Shown here: piece by piece, positions 17,553 to 26,456 of the stretch
Layout of the letters: the number at the start of each line of letters is the position of its first letter
Position numbering within the stretch: position 1 is the first letter of the stretch
NCBI GenBank assembly: GCA_003144275.1
Contig: NJBF01000039.1
Span: 1 to 35,320, forward strand
From: Candidatus Heimdallarchaeota archaeon B3_Heim
Lineage (GTDB): Archaea > Asgardarchaeota > Heimdallarchaeia > Hodarchaeales > Hodarchaeaceae
Direction: 5' to 3'
DNA: 35,320 bases
Made by a program: the position numbers and the translations under genes
The notes under the pieces: generated by a model
What the model was told of the DNA's origin: nothing
Seen by the model: the letters and a program-made list of their open reading frames with translations, nothing else
Databases searched by the model: none

Positions 17553-18593
17553 ATGAGTATGAAAGTCGACCCAAATTGGTTTCTCTTTGTGGAGGAAAAA
17601 GAGATACGATGGAGTTTTGGAAACCCCGATGAGGAGTTTAAAGGCTTCGTGATTAATTTTCTTGCTGGATTAGCTCAAATTGGAGAGGAAATCTTTGGAG
17701 AGAATGGTGTAGCTTCGATAGAGTTTGATCTACCAAAGAAATCTCAAGTTCTATCTTCAGAAATATTCATTGTGAATTTGTCAAATAAATTTTTTATTAT
17801 TATGTCAGATCCAAGCATTACCATGAAGATGCTGAACCAACAAGGGGGAATAGCGCATGAAGTTGAGGAAATTTTATCAGCTGTGTTGGTTGGACAAGCA
17901 GCGATTTTATTTGGAACTAGTATTTCAGAAGTCTCATCAGATGATGAGAGTAGTAAAATTGAAAAGGTCTGGCAAAACATAATACTTGATATTTCAGCGA
18001 AGTATACTGATGATATTGACCAAATTGTTTCTTCGAACTCATCCAACTTTTCACGGCTTGCATTTGAAGATTTGTTATTTCTACACTATCATTTAAGAAA
18101 ACAATCAGAGCTAGGAAAGATTATTTCTCCCAAAGGATGGAGTCTGGTGTCTCATTACAGTGGTAGTGAAATCCCATTAGAACACAATATGGAATGGGAT
18201 GCAGTTGTTCTAGCAGGTTATTTAGGAATAATTATTTCTTTCATTACTGCACTCTTTAATTCTAAACCAAAATCTCTCACCTTTGGAACGCATACAGTCC
18301 AAACTCTTTGTTTTATTAATGGAAAAGATGAATATTTCATAGCTATTGATTCCCCATTTACAAAACTTATTTTAGATTCTGAATTTCAAACAAAATTCTT
18401 CGCACTTCAGGAAGAAGTTATTACGGATTTACACGATGCCCTTCGCAAGCGTATTATCGAAGAAATTTTAGCTGCAAACGCAGAAGAATTGGAAAATCAA
18501 AATTTAGTCTCACTACTTCAAGACAACGTTTTATCAAGAAAAACACTCTTTGAACGATTGTTTTCCCGTAAGAAACGACTTGAATTTCGGTAA
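17553..18593 (+). CDS. Tandem longin/roadblock-like domain protein (tentative)
   Basis: A 346-residue soluble protein that looks like two copies of one alpha/beta unit. Unit one (about residues 10-115) and unit two (about residues 195-310) each show the order: short strand, a long helix with small residues (FVINFLAGLAQIGEEIF versus YLGIIISFITALF), strand, strand with aliphatics (IFIVNLSNKFFIIM versus TLCFINGKDEYFIAI), then a long helix. This matches the longin/roadblock-LC7 fold that is abundant in Asgard genomes with small GTPases. There are no catalytic motifs. The C-terminus is basic. The ATG at 17553 follows a 217 bp gap. Assignment is by fold pattern only and a different Asgard-specific family is possible. 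Confidence 0.5.
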   Translation: MSMKVDPNWFLFVEEKEIRWSFGNPDEEFKGFVINFLAGLAQIGEEIFGENGVASIEFDLPKKSQVLSSEIFIVNLSNKFFIIMSDPSITMKMLNQQGGIAHEVEEILSAVLVGQAAILFGTSISEVSSDDESSKIEKVWQNIILDISAKYTDDIDQIVSSNSSNFSRLAFEDLLFLHYHLRKQSELGKIISPKGWSLVSHYSGSEIPLEHNMEWDAVVLAGYLGIIISFITALFNSKPKSLTFGTHTVQTLCFINGKDEYFIAIDSPFTKLILDSEFQTKFFALQEEVITDLHDALRKRIIEEILAANAEELENQNLVSLLQDNVLSRKTLFERLFSRKKRLEFR

Positions 18594-18687
18594 AAACTTC
18601 TAATCAAGTTTACTACAATCGCAAACTATTTGAATAGGAGAGCCTGTTATGTGTTGTCTAATATCTGAAAAAATGAAGTAGATAAAA

Positions 18688-18936
18688 ATGGCAGATAAAA
18701 TTGGCGTTATAGAGAATTTTTTCGCAAAGATAAATGTGGGTGTTTTACATGTTACTAGCGGTGAATTGTCCTTAAACGACACGATTAGTATAAAGGGGTC
18801 AACAACCGATATCACAATGACTGTAAACTCGATGCAAATTGATAGAAAGGATGTAGAACTTGTCAAAACTGGAGAAAAAGTAGGTTTAAAAGTTCCAGAA
18901 CGTGTACGACCCGGAGATGAGGTTTTCAAAGAATAA
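18688..18936 (+). CDS. Free-standing EF-Tu domain II-like mini-protein
   Basis: An 82-residue protein made of a single beta-barrel module. It reads as domain II of translational GTPases: KIGVIENFFAKINVGVLHV, then GELSLNDTISIKG, VNSMQIDRKDVELVKTGEKVGLK and RVRPGDEVFK. Each block is the standard strand order of the EF-Tu/IF2 domain II. No G domain is present in or near the gene, so it is not a fragment of a degenerate neighbour. Comparable short translation-factor-like proteins are known in archaea and bacteria, some beside U32 peptidases. It sits 94 bp after the longin-like gene. Role unknown; binding of RNA or a protein partner through the barrel is plausible. Confidence 0.8.
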   Translation: MADKIGVIENFFAKINVGVLHVTSGELSLNDTISIKGSTTDITMTVNSMQIDRKDVELVKTGEKVGLKVPERVRPGDEVFKE

Positions 18937-19158
18937 ACAATAGAAGTTTTATTTATTTTTTGATTCGATATTTCCTGAAGGTTTTCAATCATTTCGTCAG
19001 TAATTCTAGAAAGAGTCATTTCGTGTTGAGTGTAATCTATTTCATTCCATTTATATAATAGATCAAGTTTGAATGAAACACTTAACAAGTAAAAATCTTT
19101 AAGTATCCCTTAGAATCTGAAAGATTGTTATATTTTTCTCTGGATCAACGTTAAGGCA

Positions 19159-21546
19159 GTGAAAGAAATTTCTCAACCTAGTATCCAACCAAAAGATTTG
19201 AAACCAGCTGAAATTCTCTGTCTCGACGATGATGAGTGGTTCTTACGTTTATTAGTTAAAAAATTTCAGAGCGTTGATCCCTCTTTTAAGATAACAACAG
19301 CAATGAGTGTTGATGAGGCACTAGACTACTTAAAGGAACAATCATATGATTGCATTTTGTGTGATCATAAACTCCCTGGTACAATTAACATTCACGGAAA
19401 GGTCTTTCCTTCTGACGGTATCCATGTAATGCGGAAATTTAAAGATGAATTAGAAATTGATACACCATTTATCTTCGTGACGGGACAGGGATCAGAGGAA
19501 ATAGCCTCACAAGCACTACAATTAGGGGCAGCAGGTTATTTCATTAAACGTGTCCAACCCGGTTACTACAGCTTAATGGCAACCTCAATTCGCCAAATTA
19601 TTGATCGATATTGGTTACAGCGTGAATTAAAAGAATCTGAGTTCCGTTATAAGGATTTATTTGAAAATGCGACTGGTTTAATCTTTATTTTTGATACGAA
19701 AGGAAATTTACAAGAATCAAATCAAAACTTCTATACTATGTTCGGCTATAAAGAGGAGGAGAAGTTAGCTTACACCCAGATTGCTCATACAGCCGATTTT
19801 GATAAATGGCAGAACATGATTGATTCGATAATACTAGGGAATAATCAGATCCAATTACTCAGAGCTGTTACAAAAGATAATACCGTGCTCCATCTCGACA
19901 TTAACGCTCGTCCACTCTGGGATAAACGCCAAAAGACAATCATCGGGATCCAAGCCATTGCACGAGACATTTCAGATCAAGTTAAGACCCAACAAGCATT
20001 GATAGATTCAGAAGAAAAGCATAGAAAGATCGTTGAAGGCTCAATTGATGGGATAATTTTTCTTGATACTCAAGGTGGAGTCATCGATTGGAATCCTGCA
20101 GCAACTATAATAACAGGAATTGATCAAAATGACGCTGTAGGAAAAAAGATTGAAGAGATCATACAATCACTAAAGCCTTCTCAAATAAATGACCCTGAAT
20201 CTGTAGAGGTTGATCCTTCGGTTATTCGAAAGGAGTACGAAAAACTCTTCGCATCAGAAGCCGATCTTCAGACTCCAAAAATGATTGAATTCAGCTTAGA
20301 GAATATAAAGACGTGCAAAAGGCATTTAATTGAAACGGTCGGCTTTATTGTTGAACATTCAAAAGGAAATCGTGTCGCAATTGTAATGCGTGATGTCACA
20401 GAGCGTCGTAACGCTGAAGCAGAAAGTCGATCATTTGCACAGCGATTTCAAATTCTAATTGAACAAACAGCTATCGGTGTATGGGTAACTGATCTTACAG
20501 AAACTACTACATACGTTAATGAAAGTGTCGCACAAATTCTTGGTTATAGTAAACGAGAAATTATTGGAGCTTCAGTTTTGGATTTTGCATCTCCTGAAAG
20601 TGCAGAAATAATTAAATCCAAAACAAAAAGCCGATTTGCGCAAAAAACCGTCAATGATACTTATGAACTACATTTCTTTCATAGAAATGGGAAAATCATA
20701 ACCACACTTGTAACTGCAGCTGCAATTTATGATGAAAAAGGGAATCTTCAAGAAACTTATGGGCTTATTCGTGATGTTACGGATGAACGGGAGCGAGAAC
20801 AAGAATTAAAACGTACAAAAGAATATTTAGAGTCAATAATAGCTTCCATGCCCGCTGGTGTCTATTCTTATGATTTAGATCAAAAAATAACAATGGCAAA
20901 TCCTCGGTTAGCAGACATTCTTCAGTATACCTCCGAGAAAGAATTAATTGGCCGTTCAATTTATGATTTATTTCCATCTCGTGAACATACTAGAGTTGAA
21001 AACTTTGTTAAAGAAAGAATGACTGGCCAACGATCAAAGGAATATATTCCACTAAACTATCTAACCAGAAAAGGTGAAGAAGTGACTACTTCTGTTACTT
21101 CCATCCCATTAGTAATTGATGAAAAAGTTGAGGGTGCAGTTGTCACAGTTTCAGATTTAACGGAACAAAGACAAATAGAAGAATATGTGCATAAAATTTC
21201 TCACGAGTATAGGGTATTGCTAGAAAAACTTCCAGGGGGAATATTAAAAATCAATACTCTTGGACAAATTGTCACATATAATGAAAAAGCAGCTGAACTA
21301 TTGAATTTCATTGATGTAGTTGATTTAGGAACCTTAAATTTACTGGAATATCATCCATTCAAAGAAGCGGGGATTACAGAAAAATTTAGGAATTTGTTAT
21401 ACCAAAAAACTGATGAAGAGGTAATTGTAGCCGAAATTATTGATAATTTGGGGAAAAAGCATCTGTTAAAATTTCATTTCTTTCCTGTGAAGGATCAGTA
21501 CATGGAGAATCTTTCCTGGTTTTTAGTTGTTAATAAACCAGATTAA
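19159..21546 (+). CDS. Response-regulator receiver plus multi-PAS sensor without kinase domain
   Basis: A 795-residue cytoplasmic signalling protein. Residues about 17-155 form a receiver domain: acidic pocket DDD (23-25), phospho-acceptor Asp69 in CDHKLPG, Thr108 and Lys130. A short insertion follows the LPG. Five PAS-type domains follow, at about 165-285, 290-418, 425-545, 552-665 and 672-790. Several are followed by the PAC-type DVTER/DLTEQ segment. The protein stops inside or just after the last PAS: no H-box, HATPase, GGDEF or DNA-binding domain is present. It may therefore pass signals to a separate kinase or partner. The start is GTG at 19159 after a TATA-like stretch near 19127-19136. 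Its stop overlaps the convergent oxidoreductase gene by 4 bp. Confidence 0.85.
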   Translation: MKEISQPSIQPKDLKPAEILCLDDDEWFLRLLVKKFQSVDPSFKITTAMSVDEALDYLKEQSYDCILCDHKLPGTINIHGKVFPSDGIHVMRKFKDELEIDTPFIFVTGQGSEEIASQALQLGAAGYFIKRVQPGYYSLMATSIRQIIDRYWLQRELKESEFRYKDLFENATGLIFIFDTKGNLQESNQNFYTMFGYKEEEKLAYTQIAHTADFDKWQNMIDSIILGNNQIQLLRAVTKDNTVLHLDINARPLWDKRQKTIIGIQAIARDISDQVKTQQALIDSEEKHRKIVEGSIDGIIFLDTQGGVIDWNPAATIITGIDQNDAVGKKIEEIIQSLKPSQINDPESVEVDPSVIRKEYEKLFASEADLQTPKMIEFSLENIKTCKRHLIETVGFIVEHSKGNRVAIVMRDVTERRNAEAESRSFAQRFQILIEQTAIGVWVTDLTETTTYVNESVAQILGYSKREIIGASVLDFASPESAEIIKSKTKSRFAQKTVNDTYELHFFHRNGKIITTLVTAAAIYDEKGNLQETYGLIRDVTDEREREQELKRTKEYLESIIASMPAGVYSYDLDQKITMANPRLADILQYTSEKELIGRSIYDLFPSREHTRVENFVKERMTGQRSKEYIPLNYLTRKGEEVTTSVTSIPLVIDEKVEGAVVTVSDLTEQRQIEEYVHKISHEYRVLLEKLPGGILKINTLGQIVTYNEKAAELLNFIDVVDLGTLNLLEYHPFKEAGITEKFRNLLYQKTDEEVIVAEIIDNLGKKHLLKFHFFPVKDQYMENLSWFLVVNKPD

Positions 21547-22550
21547 ACGTCTAATTCAATAACTTTTCCAGTTTCAATACTTTTTCTGGTCGCTTCGACT
21601 AATTTCAGAGCATTAATACCATCATCAATTGTAACTAAAGGTTCACCATCACCCCTAATGCAATCTACTAGATTCCACAGTTCAGAAAGTAGTGGTTCGC
21701 CGTAAACTTTTATCTGTTCTCCATTAGAAAAGGGAATACGAATAGCTGATACTTCCTTATCCCCTCGGGCAATTTCTAAACTCCTTAATTCAAGAATTTG
21801 AGTAAGCAAATTGGCACACAATGTTGCTTTTGTACCTTCAATATCTATTGTCCGTAATTTCCCAGCGAATTCTCGACTCATCAAAAATGTTACTATAAAT
21901 TCTCCCTCTTGAGATGTTAATACAATAATACTAGAGTTTCCTACATTGTTTAACGTGAGAGCAGAAGAGAATAACTTCAATTTGCCTCGGGGTAGTAAAC
22001 GCATAGCTACATCAAAATCGTGGACTCCAATATCTTCATAAACATCACCGATTGAATCAAGACGTGCTTCAGCAACAGCTCCTCGCCTTTGAAATAGCAC
22101 TGATCGTGGTTCTCCGATTACTCCCTTGTCAAGAATTTCGATTATGCTAGATATAACAGGATTAAAAACTTCTACATGGCCAACGATAGTTTTTATATTT
22201 TTACCATGAATCTTACTTTTTAACTCAAGCGCCTGTTCGACAGAAGATGCAACAGGCTTTTCTATAAGAAGTCCTTTTAAAGAAGGTAAGTGAGAAACGA
22301 CTTCTAATGCAACCTTCGAGTGAATATTAGTTGGTACTGCAACAATAACGCCATTTGGTTTTCGTTCACTTGCTAACTCTTCTATAGTTGAAAAACTTGG
22401 AACTTTAAATTTTAGACTTACCCTTTCTGCTGTAGCGTTATCAGGTTCAACAATTGAATCTAGAAAACCCAATCTATGTAATAATCGCGCGTGGGAAAAA
22501 CCCATTCTTCCCACTCCTACAACTGTTATTCGTATTGAATCATTTGACAT
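21543..22550 (-). CDS. Gfo/Idh/MocA family oxidoreductase
   Basis: A 335-residue NAD(P)-dependent dehydrogenase of usual family size. The Rossmann start VVGVGRMGFSHARLL (from about residue 10) carries the GxGxxG-type loop. NGVIVAVPTNIH follows near residue 70, and the family EKP motif (IEKPVA, about residues 97-102) carries the catalytic lysine. The substrate domain contains the YEDIGVHDFD block corresponding to the usual D-x-G-x-H-x-x-D. Members oxidise or reduce sugars, inositols or related polyols; the substrate is unknown here. It lies 37 bp downstream of a zinc-ribbon membrane gene on the same strand. A phosphohexomutase gene is 2.5 kb away on the other strand, but no pathway link is evident. 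Confidence 0.88.
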   Translation of the reverse strand: MSNDSIRITVVGVGRMGFSHARLLHRLGFLDSIVEPDNATAERVSLKFKVPSFSTIEELASERKPNGVIVAVPTNIHSKVALEVVSHLPSLKGLLIEKPVASSVEQALELKSKIHGKNIKTIVGHVEVFNPVISSIIEILDKGVIGEPRSVLFQRRGAVAEARLDSIGDVYEDIGVHDFDVAMRLLPRGKLKLFSSALTLNNVGNSSIIVLTSQEGEFIVTFLMSREFAGKLRTIDIEGTKATLCANLLTQILELRSLEIARGDKEVSAIRIPFSNGEQIKVYGEPLLSELWNLVDCIRGDGEPLVTIDDGINALKLVEATRKSIETGKVIELDV

Positions 22551-22587
22551 TTCCTAATCACCCTACTAGCATTTGAAGAGTTCCACA

Positions 22588-23925
22588 TTAAGGCCGATAT
22601 GTTTCTTGTGCTACGATCGAGAGAACTTGAATAGAATAATAAAACGTGAGTAGGATGACTATTAGCATTATGAAGTATGCGACAATATTCCACTGTTTTA
22701 GCACACGATCATAGAAATCACCCAATGGTAAAATTAAGATTAACGAAATCCAAGTGGCTCCGAAAAAGACTGCGATAAAATGAGTCTTGAGAGAAAAGTC
22801 CTGGAATAAGAATCCCGAAAACTCTCCAACTAAACCCACTACCCCAATACTAAGGATTGCAAGCAGAAAAGTTATACAAACAGTATAGATTGATCCCCAT
22901 GAAATACCTTTGACGAAGGATTGATTTCTGATCCCCCTTTCTTCCGATGTTTTTATATCCCCTAAACGAAGGATTATTGGTCCTCCGCCAAAATAAATCC
23001 ATAAAAAGTTAAAAATAGCCGTAATAAGAACTCTTGAAGTATCTAAGCGATAATTTACTTGATAACCCGTCTTTCTGTACACGAAAAATGTAGCTAGCCA
23101 GATTGGCATCATTAACAAGGATGTCAGAAGAAAACCTGACATGATGCCAAACAAACCATCCAAAATAGGATCTGTTTCGATATTTAAGAAAAAATCACTT
23201 GTCGAATATCTGAAATACCAATAAAAGTAAATCATTGTAACCAATATAAGAGATCCACCATAGTTCAGCAAATTCTGCCGGTTAAACCCACCAAAATTTT
23301 TATTCAGAGAACTTAAGGTCTGGTGATTCCTGTGTACAACTCCGAAAGAACGTGAATGTGAAATTGTACTTTTTATAGGAAAAGATCTTGATGTCCCATG
23401 TCTGATTATTGTAAGTGGAATACTTGCAGGTTTTAATAATTGAGACAACTCTACTTGAAATCCTTCAAATGGTTTCTCAAGTAACAAAGAACGTTTCGTT
23501 TTCCTACCAAAATCAGTCGCTCCACAATGTACACAATATCCTGTATTCGGAGGATTTGGTTTCCAACAATGATTACAAATAACAGCTTGTGATCCTTCTT
23601 GAACGGAAGTTTGCAATCGAGCTCCACATAAATGACAAAATGAATGTCCTGTGGGGATTTCCTGTCGACATAAAGGACAATTTTGATTTTTGGCAATCAC
23701 TGGTGATTCAGTGTCGAGAGATTTCCCGCATCTGATACAAAAAATCGTTTTGGGAACTAACTCTTCACAATGTGGACATTTGATCTCACTAAATGAAGGT
23801 TGTTGAACCTTCTCCAAGGTAGAGCTCAATTTTTGCCCACAGGTAATACAAAATTCCGTTTTAGGGACGTTGTTATTACAATGAGGACAATTAATAAAAG
23901 TAATATCCGTATTATCTGAATTCAT
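22588..23925 (-). CDS. Four-zinc-ribbon multi-pass membrane protein
   Basis: The N-terminal 135 residues hold four CxxC-x9-11-CxxCG zinc ribbons, with cysteines at 13/16/26/29, 50/53/63/66, 83/86/97/100 and 117/120/131/134. A basic linker follows (about 140-220), then about six hydrophobic helices (about 222-440). Zinc ribbons of this type commonly recruit partners at the cytoplasmic face of membrane proteins. The first two ribbons are close copies of each other (CPHC, VPKT, FCI, RCGK-like), suggesting local duplication. The ATG at 23925 opens on the first ribbon. No enzyme motif is visible in the membrane part, and the function is unknown. Confidence 0.75.
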   Translation of the reverse strand: MNSDNTDITFINCPHCNNNVPKTEFCITCGQKLSSTLEKVQQPSFSEIKCPHCEELVPKTIFCIRCGKSLDTESPVIAKNQNCPLCRQEIPTGHSFCHLCGARLQTSVQEGSQAVICNHCWKPNPPNTGYCVHCGATDFGRKTKRSLLLEKPFEGFQVELSQLLKPASIPLTIIRHGTSRSFPIKSTISHSRSFGVVHRNHQTLSSLNKNFGGFNRQNLLNYGGSLILVTMIYFYWYFRYSTSDFFLNIETDPILDGLFGIMSGFLLTSLLMMPIWLATFFVYRKTGYQVNYRLDTSRVLITAIFNFLWIYFGGGPIILRLGDIKTSEERGIRNQSFVKGISWGSIYTVCITFLLAILSIGVVGLVGEFSGFLFQDFSLKTHFIAVFFGATWISLILILPLGDFYDRVLKQWNIVAYFIMLIVILLTFYYSIQVLSIVAQETYRP

Positions 23926-24056
23926 TAGATCTAAATGTCCTGTTTCGATTATTAGTTGTTTTCATCTATTCATATACTTGTTTAAAAATGATGTTCTGTT
24001 AAAGCAACAACTATTCTTGTTTATTGCTGATTTCTCACAAAGTAAAAAGAATTTTC

Positions 24057-24509
24057 TTAGTTCCAAATGAAAGTGAATACTCCAAACAAGAAAATCATTA
24101 ACTCGACGACGATTATTTGTTGTTTCCTATAGTAATTCTTAATGAAATTCACAGGATTTGATTCTTCGAGAATTTCTAATGGATCTAAATTGAGAAGTGA
24201 CACTGAATAGTCGGAAAAAGGAGCAAATATATACACATTCCAATCAATCATATCACTCATGAGATGTATGAAACCACCAAGGAAAAACCAATAAAAATTT
24301 GATTTTAGGAGGAAGGAAAAAGAAGTAAGAAAAATCCATACCATTGGATAGTGGGGAAAATAAGTCCGATGGTTCTTTTTTTGAAGAATTCCTAAGAATA
24401 TATCTGCATCTGGAAGAACACAGCCTAGAATTAATAACATATTCGAGAACGAATCGATTTGAAGGATATTCACAAATATTATTCCGATTAAAAGATGGAT
24501 ATGAGGCAT
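24057..24509 (-). CDS. DUF457/YdjM-like membrane-bound metal-dependent hydrolase
   Basis: The frame extends to 24587, but the ATG at 24509 gives a protein starting MPHIHLLIG, which is the normal beginning of this family, so I prefer it (150 residues). Family features are the N-terminal His in a hydrophobic helix, the LGCVLPDADIFLG block with metal-binding acids, HRTYFPHYP, and a later GGFIHLMSDMIDW with His and Asp. About four membrane helices are present. Homologues are called metal-dependent hydrolases, and their substrate is poorly known (membrane lipids are suspected). It is upstream of the zinc-ribbon gene on the same strand (131 bp gap) and divergent from the profilin gene. Confidence 0.7.
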   Translation of the reverse strand: MPHIHLLIGIIFVNILQIDSFSNMLLILGCVLPDADIFLGILQKKNHRTYFPHYPMVWIFLTSFSFLLKSNFYWFFLGGFIHLMSDMIDWNVYIFAPFSDYSVSLLNLDPLEILEESNPVNFIKNYYRKQQIIVVELMIFLFGVFTFIWN

Positions 24510-24636
24510 CAAATTGCATACCAGCTGGAAATCTATATACTGATGCAGAATTTTCGAGTTTACTATACGCATATAATTTAAAAACAAAATTCATTCTCTA
24601 ATAAAATGGTCAAATACATTTTGGGATAGATGTGCT

Positions 24637-25020
24637 ATGCCATACCGTCAACCTTTAGAAAAGTTGCTTGAAGAAAAGAAAGTTCTTGGAGTGGTAATTT
24701 TTGACCCTTCTGGCAATGATTGGTGGCATACAGGGTCATTCCCGCAAGCAAATGACAGACTTTTAGATGGATACTATTTAATTCACGAATGGGTAACATA
24801 CCCAGCTTCTGCTGAAATAGCTGGAGTAAAATATCTGACATTACTTAATGCGTACCCAGATTACTGGCTTTTGACAAATATGCAAGGCCAAGGATCCTTA
24901 ATTCTCCAAAAAGCTACTAACGGCTTTTATTTTTTCTGTTATCTAGATGAATCCATTGATCCACCTGACATCCAGAAAGAAGTAAAAGTAATTGCCGAGC
25001 TTTTCGCACAAGGCGTCTAA
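24637..25020 (+). CDS. Profilin (Asgard-type actin regulator)
   Basis: A 127-residue protein that follows the profilin fold along its whole length. An N-terminal helix is followed by LGVVIFDPSGNDWWHTG, matching the eukaryotic strand pair with its conserved G-x-x-W-A-T/S. Then come an IAGVKYLTLL strand (cf. eukaryotic I-x-G-x-K-[FY]-M-x-L), a GQGSLILQKAT strand (cf. G-V-x-x-x-[RK]-T), FYFFCYLDES (cf. IIAHY) and a C-terminal helix QKEVKVIAELFAQ. Size matches eukaryotic profilins (125-140). Profilins bind actin monomers and control filament assembly; Asgard versions bind eukaryotic actin experimentally. It begins an operon with phosphohexomutase (10 bp spacing) and npdG. The match is by my own reading, so a roadblock-like fold remains the main alternative. 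Confidence 0.72.
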   Translation: MPYRQPLEKLLEEKKVLGVVIFDPSGNDWWHTGSFPQANDRLLDGYYLIHEWVTYPASAEIAGVKYLTLLNAYPDYWLLTNMQGQGSLILQKATNGFYFFCYLDESIDPPDIQKEVKVIAELFAQGV

Positions 25021-25030
25021 GGGATTTATA

Positions 25031-26455
25031 ATGACATCAGGAAACGATTATTCGAGTCTAAGCCATATTTTTCGAGCTTATGACGTACGAGGAGTATATA
25101 ATAAAGAAATCACTGCTGCAGTCCATTATCGGATTGGTCTAGCCTTCGGAACATTCTTGCAGAGAAATCAAGGATTTCAGACCCAGGATCATTTTGTCTT
25201 TATTGCTTGGGATATTCGCCAAACAAGTTCACTATTAGCACAAGCTTTTGCTGCCGGAGTCATGTCTTCTGGAATACATATTGAGTATTCTGGGGAAGCT
25301 TTACAATTTGGTGCATGTATGTTTTCAGCTTGGAAACGGAATGCATTTGCTACGGCATATATAACTGCTTCTCATCTTCCTCCTGAATGGAATGGGGTCA
25401 AATTTTATTATGGTAATGGAGTGGGTTTTTCTGAAGAAGACAACATGAAAATTCGAGACATTTTTATTGAAGGTGATTTTCTTCAACCATCATGGACAGG
25501 GGTAGGACAAATGACTCGCTTGAATCTCAAAAATGAGTATCGTGATTATTTAAGTACAAAGTTTACACTTAAAAGACCATTAAAAGTTGTTGTCGACTGT
25601 GGGAATGGTTCCTCATGTTTGTCAGCTCCTGAAGTCCTAAAATCTATCGGTCTTGAGGTAATTCCCTTATACTGTGAAGTCAATCCTGCTTTCCCCAATA
25701 GGCCTTCTGAACCCAATGAACAAACTTTGACTGAGCTATCGAAAATTGTTATTGAAGAGAAAGCAGATTTTGGAGTGGGATTCGATGGGGATGGTGATCG
25801 TGCTGTTATTGCTGATAATACAGGCCGTGTCTTACTCGCCGATATTACAGGTCTAATTCTGGCCAAATATATGCTCTCGATTTTTCCGAAGAAGAAAAGG
25901 GTACTAGCGAATGTAGAATGTTCTCTTGCATTAGAAAAATCACTCCCTGAATCAACAATTGTTGACCGTATTAAAGTAGGCCATACATTCCTAACTGCAG
26001 ATGCACAGGATAAGAAAGATACATTAATTGGAATTGAGAGCTCTGGACATATGGTTTTTCCACATATATACCTATTTGATGATGCAATGATCATTCCTTT
26101 GATCTTAGCTGAAATGCTATCAACGCAAGATACTAGTCTCTCTGAATTGGTTGATCAACTGCCCTTATTGTATAAACGTAGGGTAGCTGTCCCAGCACCA
26201 GATAATATCAAATTTAACGCTATAACAAGTTTGTTACAAGAGATTAAAGCATCCCATAATTCTGTGACTGACATCGATGGAATTGGTATTTCTTTTGGTG
26301 TTGAATCTTGGGTATTAATTCGGGCTAGTAATACAGGACCAAAAATTCGCATCACTATAGAGGCAGAATCAGCTAATCAGGCAGATGAGTTACTAGTTAA
26401 ATATCAAAAGTTATTAGAAGATAAGCTTCAAGAGATTACCTCTACAATGGAATGA
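25031..26455 (+). CDS. Phosphomannomutase/phosphoglucomutase family enzyme
   Basis: An alpha-D-phosphohexomutase of 474 residues. The ATG at 25031 is preferred to the upstream in-frame start at 24992, because it follows the profilin stop and begins just before the IFRAYDVRG motif. The phosphoserine loop is TASHLPPEWNG (usual TASHNP); the Mg site is GFDGDGDR. The sugar loop would be the IGIESSGH region, and the phosphate-binding loop is RASNTGPKIRI, with Gly where Glu is most usual (NTEP). The enzyme interconverts hexose 1- and 6-phosphates, feeding nucleotide-sugar and glycosylation pathways; mannose, glucose and glucosamine forms cannot be told apart here. It lies between profilin and npdG in one probable operon. 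Confidence 0.88.
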   Translation: MTSGNDYSSLSHIFRAYDVRGVYNKEITAAVHYRIGLAFGTFLQRNQGFQTQDHFVFIAWDIRQTSSLLAQAFAAGVMSSGIHIEYSGEALQFGACMFSAWKRNAFATAYITASHLPPEWNGVKFYYGNGVGFSEEDNMKIRDIFIEGDFLQPSWTGVGQMTRLNLKNEYRDYLSTKFTLKRPLKVVVDCGNGSSCLSAPEVLKSIGLEVIPLYCEVNPAFPNRPSEPNEQTLTELSKIVIEEKADFGVGFDGDGDRAVIADNTGRVLLADITGLILAKYMLSIFPKKKRVLANVECSLALEKSLPESTIVDRIKVGHTFLTADAQDKKDTLIGIESSGHMVFPHIYLFDDAMIIPLILAEMLSTQDTSLSELVDQLPLLYKRRVAVPAPDNIKFNAITSLLQEIKASHNSVTDIDGIGISFGVESWVLIRASNTGPKIRITIEAESANQADELLVKYQKLLEDKLQEITSTME

Positions 26456-26456
26456 T

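Noticed and set aside
18600..19088. Minus-strand reading frame of 162 codons
   Set aside because: Most of it is antisense to the well-supported domain II-like gene. Only about 50 codons lie in non-coding DNA, and no family is recognisable.
24253..24601. Reading frames on both strands overlapping the DUF457-like gene
   Set aside because: They lie in other frames of the DUF457-like coding region, whose product shows clear family motifs.
24992..25030. Upstream in-frame start for the phosphohexomutase
   Set aside because: It would overlap the profilin gene by 29 bp and add 13 residues not expected before the family's first motif. The ATG at 25031 fits better.
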